From: Lethocerus indicus | Lineage: Eukaryota > Arthropoda > Insecta > Hemiptera > Belostomatidae | Length of the DNA: 64,000 nt | Assembly: GCA_019843655.1 (NCBI GenBank) | Contig: JACDQD010000005.1 | Span: forward strand, 2,197,575-2,261,574 | Direction of reading: 5' to 3' | In this document: piece by piece, positions 12,680 through 23,050 of the stretch | Numbering within the stretch: position 1 is the stretch's first letter | Layout: the number at the start of each line of letters is the position of its first letter | Notes under the pieces: model-generated | The model's database searches: none | What the model was told of the DNA's origin: nothing | The model's input: the letters and a program-made list of their open reading frames with translations, nothing else | Position numbers and translations under genes: made by a program

Positions 12680-13130
12680 GAATTTTTAAAATTACGTTTA
12701 GTTACAGAGCGATGAGGTGATACTAGTGTACCTTTTACGGAGAATCCACCCATTGATGGTACTCCTGCTGCAGCCCTTACTCGATAGTGAGCAAATCGCG
12801 CGGTCGTTTCCTCTTAAGGCGGCGCTCGGGATTTTCAGGAAGACGGGATGCGAGCAGAAGTGTTTATATCGCTTCAATAACGCTGCAAATTCACGAATCG
12901 GAACGGATCGTGCTGCGGGCCGTTAACGATTTTACGATGGATGATCGAATTCTGTTTGAGTTAGACCCCACAGCTCCACAATTCCGTACTCACAGTTAGG
13001 TTTTAAAATACGGTTGTAAATGAATAAATTTGTTCGTTAGTGACAACAGTGATCTATTGTCGAGGAATCTTAGTAACAGTTTGTGACGTCGTTTGGTCTC
13101 TGTACGTTAAGAGTTTTGTACGTGGGTTCC
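12680..13130 (+). repeat. Dispersed repeat R1, copy A
   Basis: Shares collinear blocks with 13870-14410, 22600-23050 and, inverted, 21590-21810. The blocks are an AAAATTAC(A/G)TTTAG start, 'CCACCCATTGATGGTACTCC', 'CTCTTAAGGCGGCGCTCGGG', 'CCCCACAGCTC-A-ATTCCGTA', and an end with 'TTGTCGAGGA-TCTTAGTAACAGTTTG'. Copies are strongly diverged. No terminal repeats, poly-A tail or polymerase III A/B boxes were recognised, so its class is unknown. Confidence 0.65.
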
Positions 13131-13869
13131 ACGTCTGTCGATTATTATGAAACATTTTCTTTGGCCGTGTGCGTACTCAGTATATCGATTTCATCAACGC
13201 GTTAGGAATATCCAATCGCACTTATTTCACGGATGGATATACAAAATCGATTATCGAAGATCTCTATGTTGTCGAGACTGTGTTAGTGAAACGAGGCTTC
13301 GCTCTGGTTGCCTCTCGCCTCACACTCCGCCATATTACCGTGTTGCCTCTTGCGTGAAATCTATGGAGCCGCTCCTCAACAGCAATTAAAAGGCCATCAA
13401 TCGCAGAATTAGACTGTGACAAGGAAACGGTTCAAAACAAGAAAGAGAAACAGCCACCCTTCTGTTCCACAATCCTAATAACAATGATACCCTACTTAAA
13501 ATCGAGTTTCAGTCGCATTTCTATCTGTAAGGCGGGGGAAAATAATCCCGATTATGATCAGGATTCATCCACAAGGGACATTTTCTACCCAAAAAAACTA
13601 TAGTCATGAAATTGATAAATAGCATGTGCTATTACGAGTCTCGGTTGCATTCCGTCATATTAGTTTATATCAGACCAGTGTTTACATAAATATCTCGTGA
13701 AGAAAACAGTTTTCAAAACTATATTTTGGGACATATAGCATGCGTAGAACTAAACCGGAATGCCGTAAATTATTAAACATCAGTAGAAAACTTTATAGCC
13801 GGAAATTTTTTTATTTACGGAGAATAAAATGGCACTGAGGTTAATTTTTTTTTCATTTATTTTTTATTT
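13131..13869. other. Spacer between R1 copies; no gene seen
   Basis: About 740 bases of AT-rich DNA between two same-strand R1 copies. No coding signal. Confidence 0.45.
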
Positions 13870-14410
13870 TCACAACTACAATTTTTATCAATTATATCAG
13901 GTGACAGTGCGCTTACTATACGTTCACTCAGTGAACTCTTGAAGGAGAAGCCACCCAATGATGGTACTCCCGCCGCTCCTGCCCTTACACGGGTGGTAAG
14001 GAAATTGCGTGGTCACTTTCTCTCGAGGCGGCATTCAGGATTATCCGGGAGGCGATGTGAAGAAAGCTGTCGGATCAAAGGATCGGATTGACGGGATAAA
14101 TTTGAACGGAAGGATTGGTATCGGGAAACTGCAAATTCGTGGACTATTAAATCCGAGCGGATTGTGCGGTCGGAAACATAAGGACATTGACTATTTTTCG
14201 GAGGATAATGGATTGCAAGGATTGGATTCTGTAAGAATTAGACGGTTCGGTGGACCCCACAGCTCTATTCCGTACGCCCGGGTTGGTTTGAGGATGCAAT
14301 TGTAAATTGAAAGTTTGTAGGTGAGTGAGAGCAGAGATCTGTCCTCAAGGAGTCTGAGGAACAGTTTGTATCGTCGTTTTGTTTCTGTGCATTTGAGTAC
14401 TGGTATGCGG
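13870..14410 (+). repeat. Dispersed repeat R1, copy B (longest)
   Basis: Same block order as copy A but with the middle better kept, including 'GCTGTCGGATCAAAGGATCGG', 'GGGAAACTGCAAATTCGTG' and a GGATTGTGCGGTCGGAAAC block. A 98-codon plus-strand frame at 14009-14305 lies inside it. That frame is not conserved in the other copies and is not called a gene. Confidence 0.65.
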
Positions 14411-15690
14411 ATTCCTTTTTAGTAGAAACATTGAGAAAAAGTGTTTGGGCATTATATAACGATTGAGAGTTTATTTTAGGAACCTTGTATGCCCTGGTTC
14501 TACAAGGAGTTTAATATTTTTTTAAAATGTACCTTAAATCGCGTGTATATAACATTTGGAAATGTTTCTCTTCGAATTCTCAGAGGCTTGAGAGAGGTCT
14601 CCAAAAACTACGGGCGTTATAAATAATTTGATGTATTAATTTATACGCTGTACGAGTTTGTGCGCGGATTGTGCTAGTACCGCCGTTAGAAATAAATCTC
14701 TTGCCCGTTCATTTGTCAGAGTTTTTGCGGTACATAGGCAATGCGGATACTACATGTGTGGTGGGCGGGGTCTCAGAGACGGAATACTATTATAGCCGGC
14801 CGACTTTTTTCCGACCCCAATTCGGCAAGTTGTGGGCACACCACCGGAAGTTTTCCAATTTTCCAATAACCCGACGCCGGAAATGTTGTAGGCCTAACAG
14901 ACTCACAGGGCCCCCCGAACGATTTTCTACCCCACCTCCCTCTCCACCGTCCCACAGCGGGGAAATATATCGTGATATATTTTCCCGAGAGGTTTCGGGC
15001 CGGGAAAGTTTATTTCCCGACATCAAAACAAGAACAAGAACTTTCCGAGATCAAATTATATCAGTTTGGTAAAGTCGTATAGAATTCTCCGAAATAAGCT
15101 GATATCGATATAATATTTATTTAGTTAATTTACCATTAATATTTTAGTGTTTAGTGCCCGTTGGTTGAAACTCGGATTTTTAATTGCGGGTTTTTTCTAA
15201 ATATACGAATATTAAAATTAGTGTATTTATACCAACAGATATCTGGCTTTGATAAGAAACACGCCACGTCGTAATTTAGATTCGACCGAGCTCTTTCTAA
15301 TAATTGGGGTTGATCACGCACAACGTGATATATTATACTAACGTTCTATAATAGTACTTGATATGTGTGAATGTAATGAAGTTTGTCATTCATATTTCTT
15401 TTTATTATTGCTTTAAGCAAGACCGCCTGACTATAAAACTGTAGACCTAACATTTCTGATACGTCTTCCACAAATAATTGATATAGAATATCTAATATTG
15501 TAACATCTGAATACATGATGATTGATACTATGGTGCTGACAGCATCGATTAAAGAGTGGGCAGTAGCCCGAGGCGAATATACGTTTTACGTTACATCCCT
15601 TCTTATTATAGTGCAGAATAATTATTAAAAAGAGAGTGAAACAGTATAATAAGAAAATGAACTTTTTAACACATAACATAGTGTTTAGAC
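14411..15690. other. No gene seen; CpG-richer patch at 14780-15010
   Basis: A 133-codon frame at 14671-15072 is Pro/Ser/Arg-rich with no domain. It overlaps minus-strand frames of similar length, as expected in GC-richer DNA. Confidence 0.4.
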
Positions 15691-15691
15691 A

Positions 15692-15746
15692 TTGGTTTCG
15701 TATAACTGTTTTGTGGTCTGCGAGGGTTCGTTCGGAATACGGCAGT
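15692..15746 (-). mobile_element. Terminal fragment of the hammerhead repeat family
   Basis: AACTGTTTTGTGGTCTGCGAGGG matches the reverse complement of the family's 3' terminal block, followed by GGAATACGGCAGTAG. No hammerhead core is present here. Confidence 0.55.
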
Positions 15747-15829
15747 AGTCCTGTAAACTAAAACTACAGTTTAGTCGCCATTTAAGGTTTGTACAGTTGT
15801 GAAAATTGCCTCAGCCAGGTGATATTCTT

Positions 15830-16080
15830 ACGGGGGGCGTATTGCGTACGAGGCGCGGTTTGAAAAAGGAAGCCGTTAACCAATAGGTGTCGGAAGCGGC
15901 GCGGGGGCTGCTTGCGACAGATCGGTCCGCATTCGGCCGTTGCGTCCAATGTCTATTTTATCTTGCCGATCACAGCCAGCGATAAATAGACACGTTCGGC
16001 TCACGCGCCCCCACGGTCTACAACCGCGATCGGTGAACTGCGCCCATATTTCAAATCCGATTTGGCAAATCCAAAGTCCC
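15830..16080. promoter_or_regulatory. Candidate non-coding regulatory patch (speculative)
   Basis: A GC- and CpG-rich island in AT-rich DNA. It holds an imperfect inverted repeat TGTCTATTTTATC (15950-15962) and GATAAATAGACA (15981-15992), each arm carrying a GATA-like word. Selection is inferred from composition only. Confidence 0.2.
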
Positions 16081-16407
16081 GAGTTGAAGTCGAATTATCT
16101 ATCAGAGCCGACTGAAAGATGGATTATTAAACAATTCTAAATGTATAACCAGCGAGTATTGATTAGTGGGGAAACTCGGTTGTAATAACGATTGGTAAAT
16201 TAGTTTGGAATACCTGTTTTGCGGTCTGCGAGGGGTTGGAATAGGGTAGATTTCGCGTTTTGCCGCTCTTGCGTCCCGTTTGCACTGTCGCTCATTTCGC
16301 TTCTACCGTCGAGTACATTACATCATACGGTACAAGTGAAAGTAAGTGACAGTGCAAAAAACAGTACTTGCCACACAAGCATAACATGTACCGAAGTTAA
16401 AGACACT

Positions 16408-16450
16408 GTTACTGAAGATGGCGAGCGGCCGAGACCGGCCTACGCTATAT
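16408..16450 (+). ncRNA. Hammerhead ribozyme-like motif, degenerate
   Basis: CTGAAGA at 16412-16418, T, GGC/GCC stem around GAGCG, then GAGACCGGCC, where GAAACCGGTC is expected. The second A of the GAA triplet and the U before the cleavage site are changed. Stem I needs a bulge. Probably inactive. Confidence 0.5.
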
Positions 16451-17185
16451 CTACATTTACCCAACGGTATAATTTTCCTTTTACTAATGTTTTCTATAAT
16501 TGTTCGACTTTCGTGTCTCAGTGGGGGAACGGATCTGGCGATACTGAAAAATAAAAGCGCAGTAATAAAACACACGTTCGACCTGATAATTTTATGTTAA
16601 TAATAAGAATATTGCTATAGTCTTCTGTATTTAAATGATATTGAATCTGGTTAAAATCCATTACGGCCGCCCTGTCCGGTTTATTTATTGCGTGTTTGTG
16701 TAACGGTTTCGCAATCATATGTCGGCGTATCAGTTCACGTAATCGGGGGGTGGTCCTTAGCGTTACGGGGACATTCGTGTGTTGTTACAACAATCCATTG
16801 TTGGGCCGTAACATCGATTGTGGCTGGGCATCAATTGTCGGCCCAATCGACGACCAATTGTCGCGTTGTTGTCGCTAATTGTATTGTGAACCCGGGTGCC
16901 GGCGAAACCGGCTTTAAGCTCGGCCCAGACCCATTCTACAATCCCAACAGGAAAATCATCTCTCCTGGCATCATCTTTCCGTAGAATAGATATATATCGA
17001 TTTGAGGACTGAAATGGCGCCGAATTATATATATTAAGTAAGGAGAAAATAAGGCGTAGTCGTACTTCTCCGAGATCTTAAGACTGTGGTGTGTTATGCG
17101 ATGATATATATGAAAGAAATTGAATTCTGTGCCGATCTATACAAATTGGGCGTGTGTTTCTGTCCTCTCGCTGGTTTGGTCTTTT

Positions 17186-17222
17186 GCTAGACCTGTTTCG
17201 GCTGCTCGCCATCTTCAGTAGC
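17186..17222 (-). ncRNA. Hammerhead ribozyme motif, complete core, dimer type
   Basis: Minus strand reads GCTA (stem I), CTGAAGA, an extra T, GGC-GAGCA-GCC (stem II), GAA, ACAGGT, C, then TAGC (stem I). All conserved core bases (CUGANGA, GAA, UH at the cleavage site) are present and stem I pairs perfectly over four bases. Stem III has no loop, so cleavage would need two copies pairing through the near-palindromic ACAGGT; this copy's C-to-A change weakens that. Confidence 0.6.
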
Positions 17223-17304
17223 GGTGTTAGTCACTTTGGTTGTTTTTTGAGCATCCTCACTGCACTGACACTGTCACTTGTACTGTGGTGGTTGTCTGTT
17301 TGTC

Positions 17305-17305
<1 letters not shown>

Positions 17306-17350
<45 letters not shown>
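17306..17350. repeat. (TA)n microsatellite
   Basis: About 22 TA units between the two arms of a hammerhead palindrome. Confidence 0.95.
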
Positions 17351-17353
<3 letters not shown>

Positions 17354-17408
17354 TTGTTACTGTGTATGTGTGGGATGTTTGTCTTATTTGGGTTGGGTCA
17401 CCGGTTGA

Positions 17409-17431
17409 GTTACAGCCGAAACCGGTCTAGC
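17409..17431 (+). ncRNA. Hammerhead motif with 14-base core deletion
   Basis: Reads GTTA then CAGCC-GAA-ACCGGT-C-TAGC. Compared with other copies, exactly CTGAAGATGGCGAG is missing between GTTA and CAGCC, which removes the catalytic 5' core while keeping both stem I strands. Not expected to cleave alone. Confidence 0.55.
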
Positions 17432-17523
17432 AAAAGACCAAACCAGCGAGAGGAGACAGAAACACACGAAATATACGGTATTCCAACCCCTCGCAGACCA
17501 TAAAACAGGTATTCTAAACTAAT

Positions 17524-19560
17524 GGGAATTGACTTTCGGTTACCTTGCGTACATCATCAGCCCCGCGTTCAGTGGAAGTTTAAAAGAGGATTACACCGAA
17601 TATTTCTGGTCAGAATAACAATTAGTCGAATAAACTCTATCCAGACTTCTAAAAAGCATTTTCGCCATATTATTAAGTTGCGACAAGTTACGCTTCGACG
17701 CTCTGTTCTTTCGTACTCGTATTTTTTTATATTTTAAAAATGAATACCCCATTTTGGATTCGGGGTATTGAGACAGTCACAGAATACTGTTGTATATGGT
17801 GAAATGTAAACAAACCTGTCGGTTTTTAAAAATCCGGTCAATCCGAGCGTGGCGACGGCCGCGCCATTTCTGTTACGCGCCAGCGCCGAGAGAATCGAAA
17901 GTTCAACTTCGTCGCTGTCCGTTTGAAATTTTTCCTAGCGGCCAATTATTAACGACTAGCCCGAAGTAGTATGAAGTGAAAGTACCGCCGGGGCGCTTAG
18001 CCGCCGCCCCAGTTTTCTCTTATCTTAACTCAACTCAACTTAGGCCGGCCACCACTGCCTTGCCCCCTACTCCCTATGTTGTTGTATTATTGTTATTTTT
18101 GACGGTAATGAGCTCCTTATGCAACAGTAAGATCTCAGGATAGATCGCAACGATTGATTATTTTCATATATATAATCCAGGTTTCTGTTATCCGCGGTAA
18201 TACATAGTTTTCTGTGATGTCTGTAATCGTGGAGGATATGCAGGGAACGAATATAAATTTCAGATAACATACGTTTTCGTTTTTTGATGTCTGTAAATGC
18301 AAAGCCTCTTATATATACTTATTTAGATGATTATAATGTCAGGAAATGCCAATATTTAAGAATATAACAATCCTAATGAAAGGCATTGATAATGCATTGA
18401 TAATAATGGTGGTGGACTAATAGTTTGTACTTATCTGAATGCACTATATACTATAGTTTTCTATAGACTTCCAGTTTATTTGAATCCAAAAGCGTACGAT
18501 TCTACTGCAGGAGTGAACTCTTTGTGCAAAATAGTCGAACTGTGTATGTATAAATTAACATATCCGGGGAACTTTCGTAAGGAAGTCTGTTTAATTATGG
18601 AGCCCCGTTTTCGTCACAATCTTTCGACTTCATCCTCCAAACCTTGGCACGATTTTAGAGTGGAAAAAAAACAGTATAAACTGAAATACGGTCGAAATTC
18701 TGTGCAATAATACGCGGTTAACGCTCCGGGATTCAACGGCGGTTAGGTGACGCAATGAGCCCGCAACCGTGAGTCAAATGCTTTGTTCCATGGCTCATGA
18801 TTTAAAGTACATCGCGAGTTTTTTTCTTTCATTTCTTAAGTTTTTATTCAGTGCATTCCCTTTTCTGGGCGGCATTTGTGAACGTTTCACGCTCTATTCT
18901 GCCTTCCCTCTGCGAGGTTTCTCCCACCGTCGGTAGGCGGAGCGAACGCTACCACTTTGAGGCGAAATGACATTCCGCCGGCACTTCTTGGCAATTTTGT
19001 GAAGTGCAATGTTCCTCTACCCAGGAACGTAGCACTGTTTAAAAAAAACAAATCCACAGATGTGGTGCAAAATAAAACTGCAATAACTCATTGGAATACC
19101 ATTGTGCTTGCCTACGGTGGGAATCTTCCAGGCGAAAATATTCGACTTCTGCTTAAATATTTGCGACAACCCGTTCGCAGAAAGACCGAGAGTTATTATC
19201 GTTTGCGTTCTTTAACGTGCAAAAATAGGGCAGTGAGAACAAAGCGTAAACCGTACGTTGGGGTGTATGCATCCCTGGCAATTTTGCCATAATTATATAA
19301 GGGTAGAATTTCTCAAATAAAAGTTCATATCTCATATATCATGGGCTAACATATCATAACATAACAACATCGTACATCTATCATATAATTGAGGCATGTA
19401 ATCGTTGTTGATGTCATGTAAAGAAATTATACTTTTTATGTATTTAAATAAAATATTATAGGCCCATTGATTAGGTTATATTTTGTCAACAGTGCATACT
19501 CATTTTTTAAAGATAATTGTAATAAGATAAACTGTTTCAAAACTCTTACTTGTTGCTTAT
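17524..19560. other. No gene seen
   Basis: CpG-richer patches at 17860-18060 and 18900-19000 in AT-rich DNA. A 111-codon frame at 18957-19292 has no domain and an unremarkable composition. Confidence 0.4.
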
Positions 19561-19626
19561 GCTAGACCGGTTTTGGCTTCTCGCCATCGTCAGAGACGTA
19601 GTCATTCTGTCGATATAATAATGTCT
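19561..19626 (-). mobile_element. Hammerhead repeat with flanking element body
   Basis: Minus strand: CTGACGA, T, GGC-GAGAA-GCC, AAA (G-to-A in the GAA triplet), ACCGGT, C, TAGC. Next to it on the plus strand, GTAGTCATTCTGTCGATATAA matches the flank of the copy at 62560-62590, which marks this as a distinct subfamily boundary. Confidence 0.6.
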
Positions 19627-20289
19627 GGCTTTGTAATAGTACAAGGCATACTAACGTTCGGTTATACTAGACAGGTGAGATGTATTTAGCCCGGAGGGAA
19701 CTATTCCAGATTTAGAATTCCGGAAAACATTGCTACAAGTGAAGTTCAGTAGAATTTCCCTCGTGTCTAATGTTATATTTTAGTTAGGGAGTTTCTTCCT
19801 GCCGAACATCTGGGATTTTTCCACGAATTTTCCCGAACAGAAGCTTCCTTTCAGCAGAAGTTTATCTCCGCCACACAACAAGTTCACAACTCGTTAAACT
19901 GGGGCGTGAAGTGAAATGTTTGTATTCCGGGATAGGGATTTACGCTGGGGATTTATAGCACGCTTTTCTTGGATCGGATAAGGGCTAAAACTATTTTTAC
20001 TATTCACTGCCAAACCTGGCAAGATTTGTACTTAATTGCTTAGAAGAAGAGGCCCACACCCAGGCGAGCTCCAGCGGGGAAATCGCTCAAGTGTTCTCAG
20101 AAAGAATTTCGGATAGATAGGGGTTCAACACCTGCTGTTCGCGATCTTACCGGAAGTTATATAGTAATAATTCGAATTCTGGTCGCAGAAACCTTCGTTC
20201 GCTCATTGTGTACATCTACGCCTGTAGCATTCCATTAGAACTAAAACGAGCTAAGCAACAGATAGGTCGGGTGCCCAGTAATCACTTGC
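19627..20289. other. No gene seen
   Basis: No coding signal or recognisable repeat. Confidence 0.45.
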
Positions 20290-20610
20290 TGTTGAAGATG
20301 GCCAGAAGTCGGATAAGTTCATTACTAAAACTGACATCAAAATTGACCTTCAGAAAGTCACAATTTGCACCGCCATACTGAAACTGACGTGGACGTACGG
20401 CATCGAACTGTGGGTTTCCTTGAGACTTGCAATATCTATAGATTTCTATCACACCGTTCACCACGACCCGAACAATCGGACAAGTCGACGAAATTATAAA
20501 ATCCCAGTTCCTAAAACTTCAATTCAGTCACTTCAAGTCCAATCCCGACATTTCCTCAGTCCAGAACCTGGACACACGTCTAAAAGTGCCATCTCTGTGT
20601 GGATTCGTCA
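20290..20610 (+). pseudogene. Relic of jockey-like non-LTR retrotransposon, reverse transcriptase tail
   Basis: Frame through 20298-20415 reads to 'ICTAILKLTWTYGIELW', matching the family signature 'LLYKAILKPIWTYGIQLWG' at the end of the RT domain. After frameshifts and a deletion that removes 'QRFQSK...APWYVSN', the sequence from about 20475 gives 'TIGQVDEIIKSQFLKLQF' and 'SHFKSNPDISSVQNLDTRLK', which fits the extreme C-terminus. The codons remain recognisable, so it is the least decayed of the three relics here, but it is clearly broken and lacks the rest of the element. It lies on the opposite strand to the other two. Identified by eye from motifs. Confidence 0.65.
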
Positions 20611-20989
20611 CCGAGACAAGCGGGAGGCATGAAAAAGTATTCCACGATTGTACCTATAACCATAAAGTTTGAATTTAGGAAAAAAAGTTTTTGGTAAAAA
20701 CCAAATAAGATCTCAAGAATCGTTGTAGAACAAAAAATGTATTTTTCGGTGGGTATTTCTGATTTCCAAAAATTGGAATGATCCAACGTGGTGATTCATC
20801 GTGGTAGATGTTATGGAGTCAGGGGAGATTGGAACTGGTAACCGAGTAGTGAGAACGTTCCTAGCTCTTTATAATGGCGAGTGAGTAATTGATAGGGGGT
20901 CCAGCCGAGTTAACTGTAGTTTTCGTCTTTTTTCGGAACGTCCAGATGGGGGAGTGAGGGAAAATAGTAGTGGGGGAGTGGCGACCCGA
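20611..20989. other. No gene seen
   Basis: AT-rich, no recognisable feature. Confidence 0.45.
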
Positions 20990-21250
20990 CTTCATCGGTC
21001 TGATTAAGCCGGCCGTCCTCGGATGTACCGTTTTTTGACTGACTTACCCCCTAACCGGTAGACGACCCCTTCCGCAACCGTCTGTATAGCCCCTTGTTTT
21101 TCTTATACGCCGGCTCCGTTAGCCCCGCCGGCTTTTATTATGGCGTTTTAACGAGCCGCCAATTATTTTCACTAACCCCGCCCCATAAACGGGACTCGGG
21201 AAAATTAATTGGCAGAGGGAAGCCTTCACGGGGTAATTAATTATACATTT
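20990..21250. promoter_or_regulatory. Candidate conserved regulatory element (speculative)
   Basis: CpG-rich block with closely packed homeodomain-like words: TTTTATTATGG, CCATAAA, CCAATTATTTTC, AATTAATTGG and GTAATTAATTA. This mix of GC-rich spacers and Hox/Caudal-like sites resembles arthropod developmental enhancers. Conservation has not been tested. Confidence 0.25.
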
Positions 21251-21337
21251 TTTACTGTCGGTAGATTCGCTTAGTCATTCTGCTAATCTCCGGTGACAAA
21301 ATTTATTACGTGTATACGGCAGAATAGTATTAAAAAT

Positions 21338-21352
21338 TATATATATATATAT
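21338..21352. repeat. Short (TA)n tract
   Basis: Seven TA units. Confidence 0.8.
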
Positions 21353-21589
21353 GTAGTCCTGTAAAGCATTACAATATATTTACATTATATTGAAGAGAAT
21401 CGTGAACTAATTTGGTGGATATTAGGTTCTCTATCACTTATGAGTCTCAGGCTGGATTCTGGTCAGCAGTAAAGAATACGATGGAAATGTATTTATCCGG
21501 GCTTAAAATTTAATTAAGCCCCATTCTTTCGAGTTGTAAGTTTTAGAGATTTTTTCTTATGTATTGGAGTACCGTTCGTTCATGAATTT

Positions 21590-21810
21590 AAAGATCCGTT
21601 CGAAACTATCCCATTACTCCTTCGATTCGACAGCTCTCCTCGCGTTACCTTCCTGAAAGTCCCGAGCGCCGCCTTAAGAGAAAATGGCTACGTTATTTCC
21701 TCCACTATGTAGAAAGGGCTGGAGTACCATCAATGGGTGGATTCTCCGTCGAAAGTTCACTAGTACACTAGTGTCGCTTGAGCAATACTAGAAAATGTGA
21801 CAGAGTGCTG
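21590..21810 (-). repeat. Dispersed repeat R1, copy C (partial, inverted)
   Basis: The reverse complement carries CACTAGTGTACTAGTGAAC, the 'GGAGAATCCACCCATTGATGGTACTCC' region, CTCTTAAGGCGGCGCTCGGGA and GCTGTCGAATCGAAGGA in the same order as copies A and B. The 3' half is missing. Confidence 0.65.
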
Positions 21811-22599
21811 ACAGGATGCTACATCGCCAAACGACACGGCTGACTGGGCCACTAACAGACTGTTACTAACAAACTTGCCGGACGCTGTTTGCGAAACCCG
21901 GCGACGTGAGTAGTGGGGGAGGGAAATGAGATTTTACTTTTCGACAGGAAAAGTACAAGAGCGTTCACTTGTTGAAGAAAGAGATTACGGATATGACTCA
22001 AAGGTATAATTGACGATAGAGGAGTGACCAAATAGGAGACGAGGAAGTGTGTGGTGACGCGGGGGGGGGCCGCGGTGAGATGATATCATCGCCGACATCG
22101 AGAGGGCCCAGTGAAATTGTAATTTCAGCCAATTGGACGAAACTGAGGGACACAGAGAGATGGAGGCGACCCCGCTTCAAATGATGCCCGATTTAGCGAG
22201 GTTGTGCTCCTTGGGCAATTGTACTGTTGAAAGATTGCCCGGAGTAAGAAAGAAAGTTGGCTATGAAAAACCCATATTTCAAGATTACAATTGGGATTAT
22301 CGCTGTTGTTTATTTGCGCTCAATATTTTCTAGTGATCGCAATTACTGTTCCCACTGGAAGATTCTGAAGGTTATTTCTAAGTCTACAGTAAAGAGCAAC
22401 GCGAGTACACGAGTAAATAGTTTGAATTTAGCGCAATAAATAAATTCCATAAATAATTAGCATTAAAATTTCGACAATAGTCCTGTTGCTGCAGCTGCAA
22501 CTGCAGTTGCAGTAAATCTCTTAAATATCCACTGAATAATTAAAAAAGAACTTTTATTCCAAAACAATACGCTGACAACTTTCTTGTTTTTTATTCACT
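21811..22599. other. No gene seen; 18-bp palindrome at 22495
   Basis: Spacer between R1 copies C and D. CTGCAACTGCAGTTGCAG at 22495-22512 is a perfect palindrome. Confidence 0.45.
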
Positions 22600-23050
22600 A
22601 AAATTTGTAAAATTACATTTTAGTGACACTGCGATTCGATTACACAAACGTACTTTTGACGGAAAATCTAGCCGTTGATGGTACTCCAGCTCCAGCCCTC
22701 ACTAGATAGCGAGGAAATCACGCGGACTTTTCCTCTTGAGGCGGAGTATCTGGGGATTTTCGGGAAGGTGGCGCTAGGAGAGTTTCGGAATCGAAGGATC
22801 GGAGTGAAGGGATACTTTTGAATTGAAGGATATAGGAAAGCTGCTAATTTATGAAGGAACGGGACTTTCAAATAGGAATGGATTCTGCGGTTAGAACATA
22901 AGCTACACAGCTGGCCTGCAGGATTCCTCCAGAACTCAATTCTGTATGAATTAATAATTTGTTTGTAAGTAATAGTCGTAATATGTTGTCGAGGAGTATT
23001 AGTAATTGCTGACATCTGTGTTCAGAACATTGAGCGAATACACTATGACA
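22600..23050 (+). repeat. Dispersed repeat R1, copy D
   Basis: Collinear with copy A: AAAATTACATTTTAGTGACACTGCG start, GTTGATGGTACTCCAGCTCC, TTTTCCTCTTGAGGCGGA, GATTTTCGGGAAGGTGGCG, GAATCGAAGGATCGG, GGAAAGCTGC-AATTTATGAA, and TTGTCGAGGAGTATTAGTAA near the end. Confidence 0.6.

Larger units (their letters stand above)
16199..17523. mobile_element. 1325-bp inverted-repeat composite of hammerhead/Penelope-type sequence
   Basis: Bases 16199-16243 and the reverse complement of 17479-17523 match at about 42 of 45 positions; this is the family's terminal block ('TGTTTT--GGTCTGCGAGGGGTTGGAATA'). Inside are a plus-strand hammerhead motif (16408-16450), a minus-strand one (17186-17222), a (TA)n tract and a truncated plus-strand one (17409-17431). 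The structure could be two insertions in opposite orientation or one palindromic insertion. No reverse transcriptase or GIY-YIG coding remains, so it would be non-autonomous or heavily deleted. No clear target-site duplication was found. The Penelope link is by ribozyme type only. Confidence 0.55.
17151..17523. mobile_element. Hammerhead repeat palindrome split by a (TA)n tract
   Basis: The left arm (17151-17230) is the reverse complement of the family body and the right arm (17405-17523) is the forward body through the terminal block. Between them lie 'CACTGCACTGACACTGTCACTTGTACTGTGGTGG' segments and (TA)n. The left arm keeps a full ribozyme core; the right arm has lost its 5' core. Confidence 0.6.

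Noticed and set aside
14310..14335. TTTGTAG|GTGAGTG as a third ratchet site
   Set aside because: No pyrimidine tract, and it sits inside R1 copy B where other copies differ at these bases.
14671..15072. 133-codon plus-strand open frame
   Set aside because: Two overlapping antisense frames of 60-78 codons exist in the same GC-richer DNA; no domain.
19645..19682. TACTAAC branch-like word and ACAG|GTGAGA
   Set aside because: Good branch-point word but no pyrimidine tract before the AG.
20286..20312. GTTGAAGATGGCCAGAAGTCGG resembling the hammerhead core
   Set aside because: It is in frame with the jockey-like RT relic that follows and lacks the GAAACCGGTC half.
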